Assembly: GCA_016946835.1 (NCBI GenBank)
Contig: JACVTC010000104.1
Span: forward strand, 373,501-437,500
DNA from: Neocallimastix lanati (nom. inval.)
Lineage: Eukaryota; Neocallimastigomycota; Neocallimastigomycetes; Neocallimastigales; Neocallimastigaceae
Length of the DNA: 64,000 nucleotides
Reading direction: 5' to 3'
Made by a program: the position numbers and the translations under genes. Under the pieces are notes generated by a model. That model was not told where the DNA came from, did no database searches, and was given only the letters and a program-made list of their open reading frames with translations. Below are positions 56,439 through 64,000 of this stretch, piece by piece. Positions within the stretch are counted from its first letter, which is position 1. The number at the start of each line of letters is the position of its first letter.

Positions 56439-58462
56439 TCTATTTATACATGTCATGGTTAAAAAATGATAATCATTTAAAAGTTAATAATTTTAAATCT
56501 TCATTAAAATGAATTAACTTTGTATATTATATTTAATTAATTATTTAAAATGTACAAATAATTTATTAAATAACTCTCTGAAAACCTACTATTATATATT
56601 AATATTCTTTTTGATTATTAACAGAAAAATTATTCAAATATTTATGAGAATTAAGTAAAACAATAGAAATATATTTAATAAAATTTAATATATATATATA
56701 TTAATTAGTAAGAAATAATAAAGTATTTTTTCTTTTTTAATTAAATATACATAATGAAATAAATTTTTATTATAATATTTATTTACATTAATAAATATAT
56801 ATTATAATAACATATTTTTATAATACCTAGTAGGGCATTAAAAAATTTTTTTTTTATTTATTTTCTCTAGGAAATAAAAATGATTTAGCTTAGATAATTT
56901 TTTTTGTACAGATAAACAAAGATCAAGAAAAAAAAAAAAAAAAAAAACTTTTTTTTCTCTATTCATAGTAGTAACATGTATTATTTTTATTATAAAAATA
57001 AAAATTTTTAAATACATTAATTTCATATAGAAAATATATATAGTCTTATTTTTTTTTCTTTTTATTCTTTCCTTTTTTTTAGTTTTTAAAGAATAATAAT
57101 CTTCATTGTCAACAGTTCTTCACTTTTTTTTTAAAAAAAAAAAATAACAATTTTCGCAGTCAAAAGTTCTTTATCCTTTTTTTTTTTTCTCATTTATTTT
57201 AAATTTTATTATTTCTTATATATTTATATACATATATATACTTTATTTTTATTTTTAGTAATTCTGTAATAGGTTATTAAATAATAAAAATCCTAATTAA
57301 TAAAATCATGAATTTTTTTTTAATCTTTATATATATATATATATATATATATACATTGGTGCTTGAGGTAACAATAAATATGATTCTATTTAATAATTGA
57401 ATAGAGGAGGCAAAAATAGTTTCTTTTTTTTTTTTTTCTTCTTGAAAATCTCTGATTTTAAAGATTAGAGAGAACCTTCCATACTGTAGTTTTTCAATTT
57501 TATATATACTCTTTTTTTTTCTAATTGTAATTAAGAATGAGTATACATCTTTATATCATAATATTTGAAAAAGAAATTGGCAATCCTTCAAAATGCAAGT
57601 GATTATCTTACTCTAGTTTTGTTTATTTTTTAATAATACAAAAACAAAAAGGATTATTATTTTTTTTTTATTTTTTAATTTTTAATTTTTTTATTTTAAT
57701 TTTTTTTGTTAATTTTTAGTTTTTTTCCATTTCTTTTTCAATTTTTTAACTTTTTTGTTTATTTTTTTTTAGTTTATACTAGATTACAAATAAATGTACC
57801 TTCCTTTCCTCTTATAAAGTCAATGGTTTAATATTAAACAAGAAAAGTAGGATTCTCCTTAAACTTTTTTTTTTTCACCCATTTCTTAAAGAGTCAGCTT
57901 TTTTTTTTTTTTTTTTTTCACCTACTTCTTAAAGAGTCAGCATTTTTTTTATTTTTTTTATTTTTTTATTTTTTTCTGTTTTTTCCCTATCGCTTAGTAA
58001 GTCAAGCATTCATATACATTTAGAATTTTCTTTCTTTCTTTTTATTTTTAAGTTGAGAAAAGTTTCAAGCTTTTTATGAATTTCATTCAATATAAGTAGT
58101 ATTTATAAAATAATTATTATATATATATATATATGTATATATATGTATTATTTTTTATACAAAATGAATAATTTTATACATATATATATATATTTATGAA
58201 TTATTATATAAATGAATTCATGTTATTAAAACAAAAAAAAAAAATAAAAATAAAAATAAAAAAAAAAAGAACAAAGGAAAAAAAAAGAAATCACTAATAA
58301 GTTCTATTATAAAGTATGATATATGATATATATAAATTATTAATACAAGTAATATTTAGAAAATAATTATTATATATATACATATGAATTCCTTTATACA
58401 TATGAATTATTTTATACAAAAAATGAATTATTATATTAATGAAATAATGGTTAGAAAGATAA

Positions 58463-58496
<34 letters not shown>

Positions 58497-58742
58497 AAAA
58501 AGAAACCACTAATATATTGTGTTATAGAGTATAGTATATATACATATATATATATAGAAATATAAATTATCAATAATAATGAAGAAAAATGGAAATTATT
58601 ATTATTATTTTTTTTTACTAGTTTTAAATAATTAATAATTAATTTTAAAATTGTAAGTTTTAAAATTTCAAAGATTATAATATCATATTCATAAATTATT
58701 ATTATGATATGATAAATATGATATGATATGATATGATAAATA
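51045..58742. other. A/T desert upstream of antizyme, no gene seen
   Basis: Nearly 7.7 kb with no credible coding frame on either strand; the open frames found are low-complexity Phe/Ile/Asn or Lys strings. The first part must hold the antizyme promoter and 5' UTR. Notable items: a TATTATCTATTATT-type repeat at 52080-52190, A tracts at 54980-55020, 55495-55528 and 56398-56436, a TA run at 57332-57353, a doubled unit with CTTAAAGAGTCAGC at 57870-57945, and a mixed patch at 57350-57420 (TGGTGCTTGAGGTAACAATA). Confidence 0.5.
58095..58560. repeat. Diverged tandem duplication, about 235 bp per unit
   Basis: Two copies (about 58095-58325 and 58340-58560) share TAAAATAATTATTATATATA, TTTTATACAAAATGAAT, a long A tract and then GGAAAAAGAAA followed by CACTAATA and TATAGAGTATAGTAT-like text. 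They differ at many places. No gene. Confidence 0.6.
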
Positions 58743-59212
58743 TGATAAATCATCCATAGATATTTTCATTCCAGTTTTTATCCTGGTGATCAGTACACAG
58801 GACTAACACACTTCCTAAATTTATATGTAGCAAATTTCATCCACCCAAGGGTGTTTTTTACCCTATAAATAGAGTTGGTATTCGCTCATTATGGTAAGTA
58901 CTTCTTGTTACTAGTACAGAGAGAACCCTTGATCTGTGAGAGAGAATTCTAGTAGTTGTTCCTCCCTCCCTCAATGATGGTTCAAGAGAGATCACTGAAT
59001 AAAATAAAATAAAAAAAAAAAAAAAAAAAAAAAAAACCCATCGTATAAAGCAGCGTAGAGGGAATTCTAATATTTTTCATATTAACCTTACTTAAAGAGA
59101 GCAGGTTCCTCATCGACTCCGAAACGGAATGACAAAGAATCTAATGAGAGTCAGATACGTTTAAGGAAAAGAATGACGGCCCTATTGCACTTCCCCCCTC
59201 TCGTTAATCTCA
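58743..59212. other. GC-richer island of unknown nature with TATA box
   Basis: This is the only mixed-base stretch in the last 13 kb. It includes CACCCAAGGGTG, a TATAAATAGAG at 58863-58873, then ATGGTAAGTACTTC near 58891 (GTAAGT fits a splice donor), CCTCCCTCCCTCAATGATGG, an A tract at 59011-59036 and AGCAGGTTCCTCATCGACTCC. No frame longer than about 40 codons crosses it on either strand. It could be the promoter and a non-coding first exon, a non-coding RNA gene or a transposon end. I do not recognise it as a spliceosomal, SRP or ribosomal RNA. Confidence 0.4.
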
Positions 59213-62200
59213 ATATAAAAAAAAAAATCAATTAATATTTATGAAAATTTTAAATATTAAAAAGAATAATTAATTATTAAATAATAGATATATAACAAAT
59301 AAATAATGGAATAATAAATAATAATAATAAAAAAATAAAATAATAAATAATAATAAAAAAAAAAAAGAGTATTTATTAATAAATATTAATAATAAATAAT
59401 AAATAATAAATAATTGAATAATAATAATAAGAATAAAAAGAATAAAAAGAATATTTATTAATAAATACTGATAATAAATAATAAAAAGAATAAAAAGAGT
59501 ATTTATTAATAAATATAAATAATAAATAATATAATAGTATAACTAATGAAGATTTTAACAATATATTTTTAATTATTTCATGACTAATATTACTAACAAA
59601 CTTGTCTATGGTTCATAAATATATTTCTATGGAATTTTCCATAATTATAAAAGTGATTTTAATGATGCTACTTCTAATTTTATTTTGTTCCTAATACTAA
59701 TAATTTTTTTTTATTAATGTTTTATTTGTTATGGATTAGAATAAAAAATAAAAATTTATATATAATAATTAATAATAAATAAATAAAAAGAAAAATGTAT
59801 CATATCATAATTTAAAAAGGAATTTTTTTTTTTTTTAATTTTAATGATCTTAAAAAAAAAAAAAAAAAAAAAAAAAGATGATAAAAAAACTAAATTAAAT
59901 TAGATTAAATTAAATTAAATTAATAAAAATAAAAAATAAAAAATAAAAAATAAATAATTAAATAATTAAATAATTAAAAAATAATAAAATATTAAATTAA
60001 AATAACCCAAAAGGATGACCATTTATAAAAAAAAAAAAAAAAAAAAAAAGAAAAATTAAAATTGTTTATTTTGTTTCACAGAGTTTTATTAATTTTTTTT
60101 TTATTTTTTTATTATTTAATAAAAATCATAAATTAAAAATATGATGTAAATTATGATAATAAGTAATATTATAATGATGATAATATAATTATATAATTAT
60201 AATTATTTTTATTTCTTTATGAATATGAATTATCTAATAGAAATAAAAAAAAATATATATATTAATAAATATATATAATGTCATTTTATTTTTAAATGAT
60301 TTAGAAAGATTTCTATTTTTTTTTATTTTTTTGATATTAAATAATAAAGAGTAAATAATAAATAATAAATAGATAAATAATAAATAATATATTTATAATG
60401 TATTTATACTTCATATTAAACTTTTTTTTTTTTTTTTGATAATATTAAAAATATGTATATTAGATAAATAAATAATTCAAATAAGGTCATTCTTTATTTA
60501 TTTTAAATTATTTCCCCTTTCTTAAAATGACGTTTCATAAACTTTAATTTATATTAAAATTACTAATAAAATTAATTTAATAATTATAATAATAATAATA
60601 ATATAAAATTATTTTAATATTTCTAATAATTTTATTTAGTAATAATATTTTATTTATTATTAATTATTATCATTTTTATTTTCCTTTTTTTTATTTTTTT
60701 ATATTTTTTTATTTTATTTAAACTTTTAGTTATTTCATAACAATAAATAATAAATAATTAAAATTATTATTACTCTAATTATATGAAAAATAAATAGTTT
60801 CGAAAGCAAATCTAATTTATATGAAAAAAAATTTATTAATTATTCTAAAGTTTAAAAAAAAAATTGGGCATATAAATAAAGAATAATATTTTTATTATAA
60901 AAATAATAGAAAAAATAAAAAAAAAGTGACGTTGATAAAATTTTTTTTTCTTATATACAAAATGAAATAATGGAAGTTTTTTTTTATTTATTTATTTATT
61001 TATTTATTTATTTCATCTATATAATAAAATTAATGGGAAAATTCTTTTTATTTTTATTTTATTCTATTTTATTTTATTTTTTTTTAAAAAAAACTATTAC
61101 ACTCACACAAACTTAAAAACATAAAAAATAAAAAATAAAATATAAAAAAGGAAAATAAAAATAAAAAAGGAAAAAAAAAGGAAAATAATATTTGAAATAA
61201 ATAGAATTAAAATTTTAAAGCTTAATTTTTTTATTATATATAAATTGTTAATAAAAAACAATACAAATAATTTAAATTTATGTATGACAAATAAATAAAT
61301 ATATAAATAAATAATAATTCATAAATTACTGATTAATTAATGAATAATTAAAATATTTTTAAAATTTTATAAATCAGTTAAAAAAAAGGTATAAACATAA
61401 ATATAAATTTATCATTACTACTAGTAAAAAAAAAATTAAATAATGTGTTGTTAGTTCAAAAATAAATTATACATGTTTATTTATATTTTTTATTTATATT
61501 TTTATTATTATTTTTTATTTATATTTATATTTTTATTATTTTTATTTTTATTTGAAATGGCCAAAAGTAATTAAAAATATAAAAAAAAAATAATTCTAAA
61601 TATTTTTTAAGTAAAAAATGAAATATTAAAATTAATATAAAAAGGGAAAAAAAAAATTTTTTTTTTATTATTTTTTATACTAAATTATTATCAGTTTTCG
61701 TTTCATCCATTCATTTTTAAGAGTAATTAAATGAAATGTAAACTTTATTTAATATCTTTTTGCTTTATATCATAAATGTTTTAAAAGGGAAATATTAATA
61801 TATGAAGGTGATACAATTTTCTGAGAAATATTATTGGACATTTAATTAATTTCATATTAAAATTAGATTATTAATTATTAAAATTTTAATTATTAATTGT
61901 TAATTACTAATCTAATCATCAAATCCATTTAATTTAGAATTATTAAGAAATAAAAAAATTTATAAATTTCATAAAATTTTATATTATTCTATTTTACTTT
62001 TAGAGTATAGATATTACCATTTCTAAATTATATTTTTATCTATTTTTATATGTATATTAAAATATTAAAATATTTATATATTATTTTTACATTATATTGA
62101 TAATTTTAAACAGAAAAATTAATGGAAAAATAAATTGTAAAATAATAAAATAATAATAATAATAAAAAGAAAAATTAAATCAAATCATATTAATATAAAA

Positions 62201-64000
62201 TAATATAAAATAATATAAAATAATATGATAATTAATAATTTATAATTCATTAATTCATTATATATTTATGTATCATTTAATATATACATTTTTTTTAGTT
62301 TTAATAAATGATAAATTCTAGATTTTTACTTTTTCAATTTTTTTTTTTTCAAATTGAAAATATAAATAAAAAGAAATTAAAAAAAAATTTTTTTTAATTA
62401 ATTGTATATTATTTATTTATATTTTTATTTATATTTATTATTTATTATTTATTTATTTATACTTGATTTAACTTTAATGTTACATTTATATATTATTATA
62501 GGCTGAAGTGTATAAAATTTTGTTTTTAATGAAAATTCAAAAATTTAAAAAGTATTACAAGTTAATATATTTAATGCAATATATTATAATACACTATAAA
62601 AATAGATTTAATATAATTTATATATTTAATTCATTAAATAAAAATATATTATAATTGTATTATTATATTAGATGTCACCAAATAAAGTAAATTATTTCCA
62701 CAATATAATAATTTATTATTGTTAAATTATTTCATATATTAGCAATATATTAAAATACTTAATCGAATATATTTTATTTAAATTATTTTAATTTGTTCTA
62801 ATTCATTTTTATAATTATCCATTATCCATCAAATAATTTTTAATAATTATTAGTAATAATAAATAAAGACTAATAAAAAAAGAATAATTTCCGACAGGAC
62901 TAAAAAACAACTACTACTACCTAAACTACATGGTTAAATGTTATTTACTTAACTAATTAAGTAGATGAATAAATAAATAAATATAAATAAATATGAATAA
63001 ATAAATAAATGGATAATTAATTGATAATTAAATAATTTATTTTAATATGGAATAGATTATAATAATTGATAATAATAATCAAAGATATATATATATATAT
63101 TAAAAAAAATGTTTTGTATATATTTTTATTAAATAAACAAAATAAAGAAAACAAAAAAAAAAAATATTTATATAAATATATATATATTATATATGTAAAT
63201 ATAAATATTATATATTATAATTCATATATATGTTAAATTATAAAATAATATAAAATAATATAAAATAAAATAATATAAAATAATTATATAAAATAATTAT
63301 ATTACATTTACAATTTTACAATATTATAAAATATATACAATGTAATTAAAATAAATAAAAGTATATAAATTGATATATATTAAAATACTATTTATATATA
63401 AAATAACACCAAATATTAAATAATATTTATAAAAAAAATTTTTTTTCGATATATATATATAAATAATAATTTCTTTAATTTTTTTTATTATTTATTTTTT
63501 GTTTTTTTTAAGTTTATTTTAAAATTCATTATTTATTAATTATTCAATATAATAATTAAAATAATAATAGTAGTAATAATAATAAAAGTTTAGTATATAG
63601 TTGTAATCATTGGAAATAATATTTATTATAAAAGTAAACCAAAAAAAAAATAATAATAATAAAATTATTATTATTTTGAAATTTATACAGAATAACAAAT
63701 AATATTATGTTTATTATTTAATACCATAAATTAAATAGAAGTATAAATTAAAAATTAAAAAAAAAAAAAAATAAACTGAAGTAAATTAGAATCATAAATT
63801 AAAGTAATTAAATTAAAGAAATAACAGTATAAAAAGAAAAAAAAATAATTCAAACAAGGAAGGAAATTTTAACTTTTTACAATACATAATTTAAAAACCA
63901 ATTATTTATTAATTTGGTTATTTCGACATAAAGAAGTAATACTGTAGTATATTAATTAAATATATTCCCCACTTTTTTTTTTTTTTTTTTTTTTTTCTCT
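59213..64000. other. A/T desert to window end, no gene seen
   Basis: No credible coding frame or RNA gene. It contains a repeat of about 57 bp with AAAAAGAATATTTATTAATAA units (59360-59525), many A and T tracts (59854-59876, 60029-60048, 63975-63996) and AAATAAAT runs (60985-61012). A short mixed patch at 62890-62940 (CCGACAGGACTAAAAAACAA) is unexplained. Confidence 0.5.

Noticed and set aside
58741-59212. Spliceosomal or SRP RNA gene in the GC-richer island
   Set aside because: I could not find the conserved cores of U1, U2, U4, U5, U6 or SRP RNA by eye. A covariance search would be decisive.
1-64000. Dictyostelium as source
   Set aside because: Asn runs, A/T bias and tRNA-near LTR elements would fit, but a Ty1/copia element, long gene-free A/T deserts and the AAA-ATPase-like/nuclease relic fit an anaerobic fungus better. 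This remains an inference.

Overview
This window looks like nuclear DNA of an AT-rich eukaryote, most likely an anaerobic gut fungus (Neocallimastigomycota). That is inference from several traits together: very long A/T homopolymers, intergenic DNA that is almost pure A/T, Asn-rich proteins, a mix of Ty3, chromovirus and Ty1/copia elements, and decayed genes resembling the AAA-ATPase-like/PD-(D/E)XK nuclease and MULE transposase families, which I believe are expanded in these fungi. No ribosomal or organelle marker is present to prove it.

Layout. From 1 to 44.7 kb the window is a stack of LTR retrotransposons: a truncated gag-plus-Asn-rich-ORF element (291-4381) fused tail to tail to a truncated Ty3 element A (about 4382-8687); old solo LTRs; a second copy of the Asn-rich element in reverse (11292-13300); a decayed Ty3 element B (14048-20016); a run of LTR-like units joined by ACAG (20017-21171); a solo LTR G (21172-34104) split by a Ty1/copia element D (21764-34013), itself split in its Gag zinc knuckle by a chromovirus C (24044-29978); more LTR relics joined by CAAA/ACAA (35559-38509); and a young, fully open Ty3 element E (38514-44719) ending 16 bp upstream of a tRNA-Glu(CUC) gene (44736-44807).

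From 45 to 48.2 kb lie a decayed MULE-type transposase and a decayed AAA-ATPase-like/nuclease gene. At 50223-51044 (minus) is the one clear host protein gene: ornithine decarboxylase antizyme, in two reading frames joined at a UCC-UGA +1 programmed frameshift site, with a 173-nt intron ending 12 nt before the stop. From 51 to 64 kb the DNA is an A/T desert with simple repeats and one GC-richer island (58.75-59.21 kb) of unknown nature.

How parts work together. Primer sites, polypurine tracts and target duplications read directly from the sequence give the insertion order: LTR G, then copia D inside it, then chromovirus C inside D. Three primer strategies appear: tRNA 3'-end primers (A, B, E and the Asn-rich element), a half-tRNA primer from the tRNA-Lys anticodon arm (D), and Tf1-like self-priming (C). 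The antizyme is the polyamine-feedback inhibitor of ornithine decarboxylase, and its frameshift is the expected polyamine sensor.
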